From NCBI RefSeq assembly GCF_001625215.2, contig NC_030381.2, forward strand, positions 48,941,214 to 49,005,213: a DNA stretch of 64,000 nucleotides. Reading direction: 5' to 3'. This DNA is from Daucus carota subsp. sativus (lineage: Eukaryota; Streptophyta; Magnoliopsida; Apiales; Apiaceae). Below, one piece after another: positions 49,444 through 60,726 of this stretch. The position numbers and the translations under genes are program-made. The notes under the pieces are model-generated. The model had not been told where the DNA came from. It searched no databases and was given only the letters and a program-made list of their open reading frames with translations. Numbering within the stretch: the first letter of the stretch is position 1; every line of letters begins with the position of its first letter.

Positions 49444-51337
49444 GTATGTATATGTATATATATGTATGTGTGTATAATTTGGTAAGTGATCAAATAGAAA
49501 CCCAACACCAAATAAAAACTAGAAACTCCTTATTTTATACCCATCCATCTCACTTTTCCGCACCCACCCACCCGCCCGCCCGCCCCACACCAGTACAACT
49601 TCATTCTGTCATTTTCATAGCCATCTAATCCAATCCTGCACATCACACTATCTTCTTATCCATGTCGTTGACTGCCACCGCCCATCACTCATTTCCCACA
49701 ACCATCGCAATCTTCGGGCCCCTCTCATCCTCCTTTCTCACCTACCTATCTTTTATCCACTTTTCTCCACACGTATTAATCACTGTGAGTTTTGATTCTA
49801 AGTTCTAGCATCGTCCTTCATTAAAGATGGAGATGAGAGTCAGATAGAAAATAATGATATAATAGTCTATATATGTATGTATGTGATTATTACAACACAT
49901 GTTAGTGATTTTTGTAGCATAAATCGGTGATTGAAGTATGAATCTGGCCATTATAAATAATACATGAAAGTAATGACTTTTATGTGAGATGTTGATCACA
50001 AGTCATTGATAATAGCTACAATTAATGGTGGTAGTCGGTCAGTGATCACTGGTGGTGGACTGGTGCTGATGATTGAAGATCCATTTGTATGTATATATTT
50101 ATTTAATTAATGAAACTGAATAATCACTAAATATTATTGTCATAATCACTTGTTTCTTGTTTCTAGTGGAGCAAGCCCCTATACATATTTCTCAGTATGA
50201 AAAACATCTACTGCAAATTGGGAAGATAGTATTGAAAGACCTATTTTATCGTTGGACCATATAATATTTACTAATGGTGTAAAGTGTTTTTAACAGAAAC
50301 ATGCAAAGTGAAATAAAAATTGGAGTTTCAGTATAGCAGGTGGTGTTTGTTAAATTTAATAGAGCATGTGGTCTGGTACCCTAATGATGGTATTACTAAG
50401 TGCACTATACTCTTTTAACCCCTAAAGACGTTTCCTTATATACCTTGTTATATGCACAAAATTCAAATTGCTAGCATGTGCACACTCAGGACATGAACAA
50501 ACACTTTGTATAGATGTATGCATATGAGGTTTGACAGTGCTAAGAGTCATCCTCCACCCTCTGCTAGCATGACTGATGATGCTATCTAGTAGTTCGTTAA
50601 GATTTCCAGTAATTTACAGCCCCTTTTTATGCATGATGAAAAATTAATCAAGTGTTTTTTACTGTTGATGTGCAAGGGGTCTGATGTGCATACACCGGAT
50701 GAAAGTAGCTCACCGTGATTTGAAAAGTGCGAATTGCTTAGTGAGTAGATACTGGACAGTCAAGATCTGCGATTTCGGGCTCTCACGTGTACTAACCACG
50801 ACGCCTATGAGAGATTCTTCGTCTGCAGGAACTCCTGAATGGATGGCCCCAGAACTCATTCGCAATGAACCATTTACAGAGAAATGCGATATATTTAGCC
50901 TTGGTGTCATAATATGGGAGCTATATACACTTAATAGACCATGGAAAGGTGTACCATCAGCTCAAGTGAGTGTTTTATATATACTTATCTTTTTGACTGA
51001 TAAAGAGACAGATATGGAAGTGGAAGACTATTATAATTGTGAATGAAAGTCTAAGCTTGATTATATTTGGTATCTGCCATACAGGTAATATATACAGTTG
51101 CTCACGATGGATTGAGATTAGAAATTCCTGACGGTCCCTTGGGGGAGCTAATTGCTGGTCAGCTGTTTAACAGTACTCTTTTGCCTTTCATCGTACCTGT
51201 AAACATTATAAATTGTAATCTGGGAATGTTTTTAATAGTATGATAATCTGACAGATTGTTGGGCTGAGCCAGATCAACGACCTAGCTGTGAAGAAGTTTT
51301 CTCACGTTTATGTAGATGCGAAAATACACAAAGTTGA
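37497..51337 (+). CDS. Raf-like MAPKKK with EDR1 domain (Arabidopsis At2g31010/At3g58640 type)
   Basis: Sixteen coding exons: 37497-37670, 38879-39082, 40303-40479, 40607-40866, 41029-41145, 41332-41421, 42568-42666, 42738-42824, 43469-43571, 43749-44049, 44970-45093, 45217-45236, 45602-45758, 50677-50965, 51085-51157, 51255-51337. Their sum is divisible by three and gives 785 residues, close to relatives (about 775). The EDR1 domain (about 40-260) includes LWAHGKLSEPIPNGFY and LLGQMRHGSCHPRAILFKVL. An Arg-rich patch (FRRRRRRSIS) follows near 385. The kinase domain (about 525-780) has GIGFFGEVFRG, Lys556, HRDLKSAN with Asp652, DFG Asp670 and APE 695-697, so it should be active. Raf-like kinases of this group act in stress and defence cascades. 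The intron after 45093 starts with GC. The start is uncertain: the frame stays open upstream to about 37404, so an earlier exon may exist. Confidence 0.88.
38621..38810 (-). other. NUMT: fragment of mitochondrial small-subunit rRNA gene
   Basis: On the minus strand the sequence reads, in order, 'ggtcaggtaaattctgacca', 'agccaatgatgcttagctgg', 'tcttttcggataatcagcca', 'cactgggactaagacacggc' and 'ggcagcagtggggaat'. This is the conserved bacterial-type SSU rRNA block around the universal ACTGGGACTGAGACACGGCC site. The 'cttagctggtcttttcgga' wording fits plant mitochondrial rrn18 better than chloroplast 16S as I remember them. Several substitutions show it is a dead nuclear copy. It lies in the first coding intron of the kinase (37671-38878). 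An 85-codon open frame across it is incidental. Confidence 0.8.
46799..46832 (+). repeat. 34-base poly-G tract in kinase intron 13
   Basis: An uninterrupted run of 34 G preceded by GCGC. It lies within the 4.9-kb intron (45759-50676). Such a run can form a G-quadruplex and is also prone to sequencing or assembly error, so its exact length should not be trusted. Confidence 0.85.
47008..50180. mobile_element. Chain of TA-bordered inverted-repeat elements in kinase intron 13
   Basis: At least five units lie head to tail: about 47008-47625, 47633-48312, 48314-48758, 48827-49377 and 49434-50180, separated by (TA)n or TATATAG junctions. Long (TA)n runs lie at about 48759-48826 and 49378-49431. Four of the five have inverted ends carrying 'aaactagaaac' and 'agtgatta/tcactaaat' words. 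Examples are 'ggggcttactccactacaaa' at 47635 and, reversed, 'ggggcttgctccactagaaa' at 50178. The interiors of four units contain GC-rich blocks (47266-47480, 47730-48200, 48905-49240, 49545-49760) unlike the AT-rich ends. No transposase is visible. The family is not identified; the (TA)n borders recall Micron-type MITEs. Confidence 0.55.
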
Positions 51338-51419
51338 GTTGATCTTAACAAGTTCTGTTATAGGGCTGTGAAAATACACAAAGTTGAGTTGATTTAAACA
51401 AGTTCTGTCAAGGGCTGGT
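51320..51419 (+). repeat. 50-bp tandem duplication overlapping the kinase stop codon
   Basis: Copies at 51320-51369 and 51370-51419 share 'gaaaatacacaaagttgagt' and 'aacaagttctgt'. The first copy contains the last codons and the TGA (51335-51337); the second lies wholly in the 3' UTR. A few substitutions separate them. Confidence 0.85.
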
Positions 51420-52627
51420 ATAAAGACCGAAAAGAGTACCGAAAAACATCTGATGGATTTTACTACCAGCCAGTTTTAACCGTAGGCCAACTGCCAGCAA
51501 AGTGTTGGTCAAAGTTACATTGGAAGGTACTGTGGTTTAATCATTGTAATTTTATGCCCATCCAATTGCAAGCAGTTTCAGCTATATGAGCCGCAGCAAG
51601 TTGACTACCAACATTCCGGAAGAATCTAACTGGATGTTAATGGTGTTCTAGCTTTAATTCAACCACATGTACAATAGCATTTTGGTTGCCGTCACTAAAC
51701 ATACAAGCGTAAACAATAGTTTGGAAGAATATTCAGATCATAATCGAAGGGGGCAGGGAGAGCGAGTTCAAATGAGGTTTAGTTTCCCGATACTAGAAGC
51801 ATCCTATATTTGTGTGAGAAGGAAATGCTACTTTGCTGCACCTTGTCCAAATGGTAAACCCAACCCCAACCACCCCCCCCCCCCCCCCAAAACCCCAACT
51901 GTAGAGCCTAGGTACACTTTTGCAATGAACAATTATGTATGTTAAATCCATAAGCTAAGTAGCTAACTTGACTGACATTAACTAATGATGTATTCTGTAG
52001 TTTGCATGTCCCTCATAAAGAAAACTTGTCTGCCATATATGTATAGAATATATGTGCGTATTTTAGTTGAATCTGATCGATTACAGGATTAGATCACGAG
52101 TATAACAAATGAGATCAGCCCACTTGCCGCTTGTGCACTTGTCAAGATGCCAGCCTAACTTCCCGAGCCAGGGTGGAGAACATAAAATCACTATTATGGT
52201 GCAATCTACTAAACTTTAGACAACACATCAATGCAGATATATCTTGTATCTGTGGAGTCATTCTTGAATTTGTTCTAGCTTGGTACGATAAAATAGTTAT
52301 TATCTCGTTAACAGAATCAGGCTGTGTCGGCGAAATCAAAGATAAATCAATGCTTTGTAAATTTCAAAGCAACATTGCCAGAACCTTAAACCAGTTGCTC
52401 TATAAAAAAAATCCTTATTGGTGCTTATATTTGTACTGCTATTACGGGTGGTGGTGATGATTTGTTTACACCAGATGGAAAAGCAGAGCAATACTAGTTG
52501 AATCATGAATGCAACTGAATGTCGCCTTAATATTCATGATGGAACTGAAAGACAGTTTGGACATGCTACGGACCTAGCTTACAAAAACCAGATGGAAACC
52601 TTACATTTGCCTTTCTTATATGGTTGT
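51420..52627. other. Shared 3' flank between convergent kinase and metacaspase
   Basis: About 1.2 kb with no gene. It must contain the kinase 3' UTR on the + strand and the metacaspase 3' UTR on the - strand. A 16-base C run occurs at 51873-51888. The open frame at 52131-52457 has no recognisable similarity and is taken as chance. Confidence 0.55.
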
Positions 52628-54893
52628 TTACATGATCAAAGGTTTCGAGTGAATGTCAAATTTTTCTGTTGACGATATCTGAGGCTCCTGCAAAAGTCAG
52701 AAGAAGCATATATATTAGAATCAGCAATCCGATATTAGCATTAAGAGGAGCTGCAGAGAGACGGTAAGATCAAAATTACAGTGTATTAAACTGCGCAATG
52801 AATATAGATGTCTGGTTACCTGTGGTGGTTGGTCCCTTTGTTGAACCTGAGTGATAGTGGTCCTCATAGAATTGAGTAAGCTTCCGTATGTTATGTTGGG
52901 TTGTTTCCTTAGTGCATGAATGAAGCTGTAAGTTAAAGCTCCAGTAGATTTCCCAGTGAAAGCCTGCAGAATACAAGTTTTGCTATAGTACTTCACTAGT
53001 TTCAAATGAGTAACCTTCTATTATCACATGTATGTTTGATAATAGTGTCATCCAGAGGATCGAAGAAGATGAAGAAGTGGGATCTTACAGTTGTGTCTCC
53101 AGACTTCTGATGATCAGTACAAGAGCTAATGGAGATGGCGATTCCCCCGCTTGTTCCTTTATAAGCCGCGTATTGTATTCTCTGATCTACCCATCTACTT
53201 GTTCCTTTGCTGCAGCATTATAAATGCAAACTTAGTAAAAGTCTTTTAGAACTTCGATAGTAGTATCAAAATATGTTTATAAGTGTGTCAGGTGATGAAG
53301 AACATGCTACGGACCTGTCGGTTTTAGACAAAAAAGGGAGATCCAGGACAGTTCCACTGAAACAGCAGTCAATGATGCCATGAAGCTTGGCTCCAGGAGG
53401 CAGAGGTCGAACAATTGTAGCATTGATTTCGTCATCTGTTATCTTACCAGCAGTCTGATAATCAACAGGGCATAACACTTCGTCAAAGCCATCAATTTCA
53501 TCTCCATCAAAATCGCGTTCTTTTGAGCCATGGCCTGTGTAGTAGAAAACCAGTGAATCTCCTGGTTGACAGCTTTCAACCAGCCATTTTAAGGCCCTAA
53601 AGATGTTGATCCTTGTCGGTATCCGGGATGGATCCTCTTCGTCTTCTGCAGTATGTCACAATTGATATTAAGACATTATGGATATCTAATCTCAGCGAAT
53701 TTTCAAGGGGATTGAATCAAACCATATATACCTGTGAGGAGAAAGATGGATGCTTCTGGAAATTTCAGATTGTTGACAAGAAAGTCTTTTATAGACCTGG
53801 CATCACTACTGCTTGCTTCAAGGTAGTTCTTTTGTCCGAGGTAGCTCACGCCGCATACCACTGCCTTCTTCCTTCCGTAGGCTGGTTGTGCATTTGATGT
53901 ATGTGCTGTTACTTGTTGGATATGAGATGAAGTTACTGTAAGTCCTGGTTGTTGCTGATTGTATCCGTTGGGCCTAGCTTGAGGAGGAGGTTGTGGTGGT
54001 GATCCCTCTTGATTGTGCGAGAACTGTTGATTATTATTGCCATTCATTGGACTTGATTGAGCTTGTGATTCTGCGCGTGAAGGTTGTCGTTGATAAGAAC
54101 CATTATTGGGTACCTGAGGTCGTGTCACATGTGATACGGATTGTGGTTGAGGTGTGCGTAAAGGATGCTGATAATAACCATGACTATATACCTGTGGTGA
54201 AGTTTGCAACTGTTCTTGGTAATAATCATCCAAAGGAGGTGTTTCTTGTTCATCATAACCATTGTTGTTGTCATGGACTGGGCGATGTGATGCTTGAGGA
54301 ATTGGTTGATTTTGATAGTGGTAATCCTCCTCTTCCATCGGCATTGGTGATGGTTGTTGATAGTAACCATTATAAGCCGGGCGACGAGGGCCCTGTGGCT
54401 GTGGTGGTCGATAGATATTGTTCACTTTTATCATTGGACGAGGCTGTGGTTGATAATAGTCATTATTATAAGGTGGATAGGATGGTCTGCGCGGTGGTGG
54501 TTGTTGATAGAAGTTAGGACGCATTGGACGAGGTGCTACTTGTGGTGGCGGTTGATAACTATGTCTGTTAGGTCTGACGAGATGAAAAGGTCCTTGTCTT
54601 GGAGGTGGAGGGTGCTCAATATAATCATCGTCAGAGGCTTGAGGAGACCATGGTTGTTGGTAATAACCATGGCCATTTGCCCCGCCAGGAGGACCTCGTG
54701 GTGCTGGTCTCCGGGGAGGTGGATATTGATAGCCATTTTGTTGAGGTCCATTACCAGCATACTGTCTGGCAATAGGAGGGCCGCCATAGCTGTTGATATT
54801 GCCACATACAGGACACTCTATCCCTCTTCGCGCCTCAAAGGGCACTCTAATTTCCGCTCTGCAGAAATTGCAGAGCTTTATCATGCTTGCCAT
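52628..54893 (-). CDS. Type I metacaspase with LSD1 zinc finger and very long prodomain
   Basis: Five exons, 54893-53732, 53645-53315, 53209-53089, 52963-52820 and 52687-52628, all GT-AG and in frame, give 605 residues. Metacaspases are Ca2+-dependent cysteine proteases that cleave after Arg or Lys; LSD1-finger members regulate hypersensitive cell death and protein-aggregate clearance. The LSD1 finger has Cys8, 11, 27 and 30 (KLCNFCRAE...ECPVCG). A Pro/Gln/Tyr/Asn-rich segment with repeated YQ/YYQQP words runs to about residue 340. The p20 domain begins KKAVVCGVSYLG, with catalytic His426 (YTGHGS) and Cys482 (IIDCCFSGTVLD; a second Cys precedes it, and Phe replaces the usual His/Tyr after it). 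The p10 part ends FDIHSKPLIM. Relatives such as AtMC1 are about 370 residues, so the excess is nearly all prodomain. ATG 54893 gives MASMIKLC, the expected start. Confidence 0.92.
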
Positions 54894-57800
54894 CGCTCTC
54901 AAGGTACAGCTCTAGCAAGAGTTTGTTTTAATGTTGTTTGTGAGTAGTAGTAAATCTATTTTCTTATTGCAATATATACTGCAGATTGTGTCACTATTCT
55001 CCGCTACCTGATAAAAGAAAATTTTAATTCATGTCCCTCCATGCATTAGGCATCTTTTTGCCAACCTAGCAATTTTTTAGAACAATGATTGACCTATGGC
55101 TTAACTCGTATTCTGAAGTCTGAATCGTCAAGTAAAATTCTTTATGGCTTTGGCTCTCGTTTTCAAGCCATCAGAACAAATATATCAGATATATTCGATC
55201 AACAAAACTAGGTAGTGTATGAAGAACCAGGTTCAGTCTCTGTAGTACTTTTGATTCTTTACTTTTCTCCGAGTGGACAGCATTTTTGGACATTTGGCCA
55301 CACTAAGCTTTTATAGATAATGAAAGAAAAGATGCATGAAATTATATACCACTAACTAAATTAATTGTGTCACGCATGTGATCATTCGTGACCTAGATGG
55401 ATTGAACAGTTGCTGAAACTGGGATTGAACACCAGTAACTCTCCTGCCTATCAAAAGCTATTGCAGTTTCGTATCAGTGTTGCCTCTAGTAAGAGTCCTG
55501 TACCCGTCTAGATCTTTCCTGCAGAACATATTCAGTTCTTAGTAATTTACGACTTAAATAAAGTGATCTATACAAATATTCATTAGTACGCCAATTTTAT
55601 TGCTAGATCTTCTGTAAAACTGATATAACTTTTTTAAGTATAGGAGAAGAGAAGGGAAGGTGTGAATCAAACACCTTTAACCGTCCAGACACTTCTTGAT
55701 TCTCAAGTAAAGTTTGATTGATAGAAGACAATATTCTCCTCTGATTTATTCTCTGATATCAGGCAAAGTATGTGATTATGAAGAACCTGATTCACCTACA
55801 GTTTAGTGTCTGCCCAGTTGCATGGACTTTAAGATAGAGTTGGTACAGCGTTTGGAGATTTTTTTATGTCTTTTTAATTGTGATGGAAAGCCGCCTGAAT
55901 TCCCTTGCAATAGAAGGACCTCTCTGGTCTATCATATCAAGGTTTATATTATAAAAGTAGCATCTTTTTAATCATGTTTTCGACATAGATGGATGGTCTT
56001 GCCAGGGTACGCCCTGTGACTTAATAGTCTGTTTTACAAGTCTTTAAGCTACAGATATATTATGCAAGTCAATAACCGTTCCACTAGGCATGCTATTCGA
56101 CCACAGTTTTGAGAGGTCTAACAATGGTCTTTACTGAATTCCTGATCGATTATCATTCCAGCTGTCTTGAAACAATTGTGAACCCCAAAATTTATTGTTG
56201 TTTTTTCACCATGGGAGGTAATTCTACAAATTTTTTTGAAGGGTATTGTGTCCAGTCCCTGTGGAAAGAAGGTGCTGAAAATATGAAATGCTCAGCCAGG
56301 AAACGTCTCAGTACTCAATCGACACCACCAAAACATCCATTGAGCCTGAACTTTTGGTATCGGAGAAATAGTTCACAGTACTAGCTGAAGAACCCTTTTG
56401 GATTTTCTGATCCATTTTAAGTAGCTGGTTGTGGAAATTTGTATCTGAACATACTGTTATCTTCCACATTTGTGAGCACGTAATGTCACTGATAAGTTGA
56501 TTCATCTTACATTGCTTGCTTATGACACTGTCATTGATCAACCAGGTTTTAAAAATCGTGGATTAGAATCCGTTTCACCTACCGATTTCGGATTTATAGA
56601 AATTCTTTTCAATAAATCATGAATTTTTAATCAAATCGAAATGTGATCGATAATGATAAGATACTTTTTCAAATTAATGGAAAACTAATCATGATTTTTT
56701 TAATAAGTTCCTTGATCATTGGTCAATTTGACTATTGAAAGTGAAAAGTCGACAATTAAAAAAGACGGAGGTTGATATATAATATAACATATATGATTTT
56801 TATGAAAATTTTTGAATTTTAAATTCTTTAATTTTTAATTTTTAAATTTTAAATATTAAAAACAGAAATTACCTTTTTAGTTTCCAATATATTGAAAGAA
56901 AATTTGTAATGAGTTGCAAAAATTGTATCATCAAGACTATCATTTTTACAGTTTCGAATTTATTGGAAAGAATTTTCTAAAATCACAGGAAAGACAAAAC
57001 AAAAAAAAATCTATAAAAAAGGAAAATCTCAAATGGTAAAAACAATTATTTTGATAAATCGAAACTACTTTTTTTAACTTTGTTTTGGATTTTAAATATG
57101 AAAAATAAAATTTATCTTTGTTTAATTTCAAATATGTTGGAAGTAAGTTTGTAATGATTTGGAAAGAATATCCTCTTAGTTTCGGATGTATTGGAAAGAA
57201 TTTTTACGGCTTTGATTTATTTTCCTAACTCTTTTAAATTTTAAATATGAAAAGTTTTAAATATGTTGGAAAAAAACTTTTAATACATCGGAGAGTTCGT
57301 ATTGAAAAGTCAAGATGATCCTTTTTCATTTTTGAATATTTTGGATGAAATAGTTAATACGGTGGAAAAAAAAATACGGACAATATCTACTAGACGGATG
57401 TATTTAAATGGTGGAAAATTATTTTCAGAAACTGAAACTACCTTTTTTTTTTATTCAGAATTTTAACTATAAGAATAACAATGCGCAAAATGATCCATTA
57501 AAAATCTTAAAATATTTTAAATGATGTGAAATAGAAAAAATTATACATATAATGACTAATTCATAATTTAATATTGTGACTAGTACATCATGATATGATA
57601 TTTATTTATTTTTGAATTTGTTATAAAATATCGATGTCAAGTGCCGCTTTTTAATTAGGTTTCAAAATATTTTTGGGATGAAATGGATACTTACTTATTT
57701 AAATATCCTATGTGAGAATTTAATAACATATAAGTTAAAAGTAAGTATACTTATCATATAATTAGTGTCCTGAAAAATAGGAATCGGATTTCAATATAAA

Positions 57801-58364
57801 TACAAAATAAGAATTATTCAAAAATTAATTAAATTATTAATAAAATAAATCAAATTTTAATTAATTTAACGAATTGCAAAACATGAATAACAGTATCAAT
57901 CACCCATTAATAACAGAGTTTTATAACAATACATGTAATATTATAAATGATGATGTTTATATAGTATGGTTGCTAAAGTATGGATGGGCCCTGAGCCCCA
58001 TGCCTCACATGGCTGTTGTATTACATCTACATCTCAAGTTCTCAACACTTCTAATAGTACAAGACACATTCGGATGTCCCATCATCTGTCAACACTTCTA
58101 GCAAATCAACCACTTGTTTATATCACCAGTTAACCTCTAAAAATCCTTTTACTAAGTTACTTAATATATGTTCGAATCACCCACTCAGTTAACGTAACAA
58201 ATTTATCACCAATTATTCATGTCGCGTGTCAACTCATCATCTGATTAATATTAAATTATGGTTTAATATTAAATATAAATTATTCAACTACCTATTAAAA
58301 ATGCAAATATCAAATATTGATTTAACGAAATATGTTCCTACATAAACGAATTGAAACTATATAG
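54894..58364. other. Spacer upstream of the metacaspase
   Basis: The part adjoining 54894 should carry the metacaspase promoter and leader. No coding exon is convincing in the rest. Around 56560-57500 are repeated phrases such as 'atattggaaagaa' and 'ttttaaatat', an AT-rich diverged repeat. The short frames at 56109-56384 and 57874-58101 resemble nothing known. Confidence 0.55.
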
Positions 58365-58840
58365 CAGTGTTCTAAAAGTCGGCGATTAATCGGGATTAAT
58401 CGCCGATTAATCGCTGTTCGGTCGGCCACCGTCTCGATTAAGCGTTAATCGGTGAAAAAATCGTTTTTTCTGAAAATCGGTCAAAATCGGGATTAATCGG
58501 AAAAAATCGGTCAAAAATCGGTGACTTTAAAAAAATTCAAAATAAAAAGTAAAAAATTTTCAAAATTTTAAATTTAATTTTAAATAAAACAAAAAGCACA
58601 AAAATGACAAAACACAAAAATTAAAGTTGTTTTTATTACCTTTCACTCTTTCAATATTAACTCATAAACTCTAATTACATAAATTTGCAATATCTTCTTT
58701 CACAGTCTCACATATTCAATCAAATTCAAGTTTATATATGAGATCACTGGACTTATAAGTATACAAAGGCATGTTTTGTGTTATAAGAAATCATTAATCT
58801 TTGATTTTATATGACTATAAATTTATACTATATATAATTA

Positions 58841-58877
<37 letters not shown>

Positions 58878-59004
58878 AAAAATAATATTAAATTGATTAC
58901 AATTAATGATCCGATTAATCACTCCGATTAATCTCCGATTACCCGATTAATCGCTAGACGGTGCCTTCACCGACTAAGTCCGATTCCCGCTTTTTACAAC
59001 ACTG
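58365..59004. mobile_element. hAT-type MITE with perfect 8-bp target duplication
   Basis: A 640-bp element with ends CAGTGTTCTAAAAGTCGG and, reversed from the right, CAGTGTTGTAAAAAGCGG. It is flanked on both sides by CTATATAG (58357-58364 and 59005-59012), the 8-bp duplication typical of hAT insertion. The subterminal regions are packed with CGATTAATCGG-type words in both orientations, likely transposase-binding repeats. The middle is AT-rich and contains a (TA)n run near 58850. No coding capacity. Confidence 0.9.
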
Positions 59005-59012
59005 CTATATAG

Positions 59013-59896
59013 GAGTAATTTGATTGACCTTAAACGGACGATTGTCATGTTCATTGACTAACACGTGTAAGAAGCCTACGCCCTCAGGCCCAGAGTTCAC
59101 ATGCCCCCACTCTTGCAAACGTGGCAATGCCAGCTAGATTACTACGACCCCAACATCACCCATTTATAGCGGAACATTAAATAGTATTAAAGAAAATAGC
59201 TGGACTTTATTTATTCAAATTTTAGAACAAAAGATAAGTGTGGAGGAGCTGTGCTGGGGCCAAACCTCATATTAATGGACCCGAAATGCAAAGTACAAAA
59301 GTATTTGTATTCTCGTTCCCTTTTTCTTCGCATATATTCATTTGATGATGAGAATCTTAAAAAAATGTAATAAATGATTTAATTTTTATAAAAAAAATAT
59401 TATATTGAACGATAATTTCATCAATAATTATATTTACATTTCTTATTATTATAATAATATTAAATTCAAATTAATTAACAAAAAAATCAAAAATTTGTAA
59501 GAAAGAATTATAAGCAAACTGTGCGAGATAATATTTAATCATTATACATAAATGAGAAATGGATTAATTATTATCTATTTGTGAAAAAAATGGATCCCTA
59601 ATATTTAGGATATGCCTGAAATTTTTAACATATTTTTCAAAATTATATAATTATAAAGCTAATGGTCTGACCACTCCACAGATTGCCATAAGAAACAAGT
59701 AATTAAAGAGAAAAGAGAAAACCCTAATAGGCAACACTAGCTATAATAGTAGAATAATGATCACATCTTTTGTCACAAAAAAGTTGTGCTAATGCACATA
59801 CATTTATCAAAACTAATCCCACTCAACTTTCTCTTTATCTTTCTCTAATATCTCCTTCACTTTCCTATCTTCTTCTTTGTTTCCACAGAATCAAGC
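59013..59896. other. Promoter region and leader of the DUF4228 gene
   Basis: No other gene seen. Near the gene, a telomere-box-like AAACCCTAA word lies at about 59720. A strongly pyrimidine-rich leader (CTTTCTCTTTATCTTTCTC) precedes the ATG at 59897. A TATA box could not be chosen with certainty. Confidence 0.5.
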
Positions 59897-60379
59897 ATGA
59901 TCAACACCATCAGATGCTGCATCTCCTGCATCCTCCCCTGCGGCGCATTCGACGTGATTCGCATAGTTCACACTAATGGCTACGTTGAAGAGTTGAGTGG
60001 CACGGTCTTTGCAGACCAGATCATGAAACTGCATCCTAAGCATGTCTTGAAAAAACCATCTTCCTCGTCTCCTTATGATGGTAGCAGCAATATTTACCCT
60101 CAAGTTGTTATAATTCCTCCTGAGGCGCAGCTTCAGCGCGGTAAGATTTATTTTCTCATGCCTGTTGCTTCGACATCGGTGAAAAATAATCGTCGCGGTT
60201 CAGCGAGAAAAAAGATGAAAAAAGAGGCGGAGAAGGTGGAGGTGAATGATCATTATTTGGCGGAGATATTGTCTGAGAAAGTGGTGGCGACGCAGAATGA
60301 TCGGAGAAGAGGGCGAGGTGGAGTTTGGAGACCACATTTGGAGAGCATTTCGGAGACTCCGATATTGTATGAATCTTGA
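59897..60379 (+). CDS. DUF4228 / PADRE-domain protein
   Basis: A single-exon protein of 160 residues. The N terminus MINTIRCCISCILPCG followed by VIRIVHTNGYVEELSG, ADQIMKLHPKHVL and the downstream GKIYFLMPV is the typical DUF4228 (PADRE) pattern. These small plant proteins are often induced by pathogens or abiotic stress, and their biochemical role is unknown. A Cys-rich start (CCISC, PCG) is usual for the family. Residues 120-135 form a strongly basic patch (NNRRGSARKKMKKEAEK) that may bind nucleic acid or act as a nuclear signal, but this is inference. The C-terminal RGGVWRPHLESISE is a common family ending. Length is normal and there is no sign of damage. Transcription is on the + strand, with a CT-rich leader. 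Confidence 0.88.
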   Translation: MINTIRCCISCILPCGAFDVIRIVHTNGYVEELSGTVFADQIMKLHPKHVLKKPSSSSPYDGSSNIYPQVVIIPPEAQLQRGKIYFLMPVASTSVKNNRRGSARKKMKKEAEKVEVNDHYLAEILSEKVVATQNDRRRGRGGVWRPHLESISETPILYES

Positions 60380-60598
60380 TATGCTGCTATGTGGAACTCT
60401 TGCCTTTTTTTATAAGTTTTTTTCTTCCGTTGATTAGGGTTCTTCATGATATATAGTTAGATATTTCATTTTTGTTGTTCTTGTATATATTCAGATTTTG
60501 TAAAATTGTTAAGAAAAGTATTGTTGAACAGACTACTACTTGTTTCGTACAATTTAGAGTCACCCTATTACAACAAACAGGTCTTTTATGATGAAACT

Positions 60599-60726
60599 CA
60601 CTGCATTAAAAACGACTAATTTCGACAGTCAGAATCTGGTTAAAAATAACCATTTTCGACTACTTCTGTTCAAAAATAACTTCAGGCTGAAAAAAGCAGT
60701 CGAAATTGCCCGCTATTCTTGTAATG
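60599..60726. mobile_element. Miniature CACTA-like snippet
   Basis: The left end CACTGCATTAAAAACGAC and the right end read in reverse, CATTACAAGAATAGCGGG, each lead into 'aatttcgac'. These resemble the CACTACAAGAAAA-type terminus of plant CACTA elements. Only 128 bases long, with no clear 3-bp duplication. Confidence 0.4.

Noticed and set aside
53993..54947. Open frames of 174 and 197 codons on the + strand
   Set aside because: They lie opposite the repetitive metacaspase prodomain, whose codon pattern keeps the opposite strand open; the products are Val/His- or Trp/Arg-rich and unlike any family.
55420..55500. Possible tRNA-like T-arm in reverse ('ggtgttcaatccc')
   Set aside because: No acceptor, D or anticodon stems could be paired around it.
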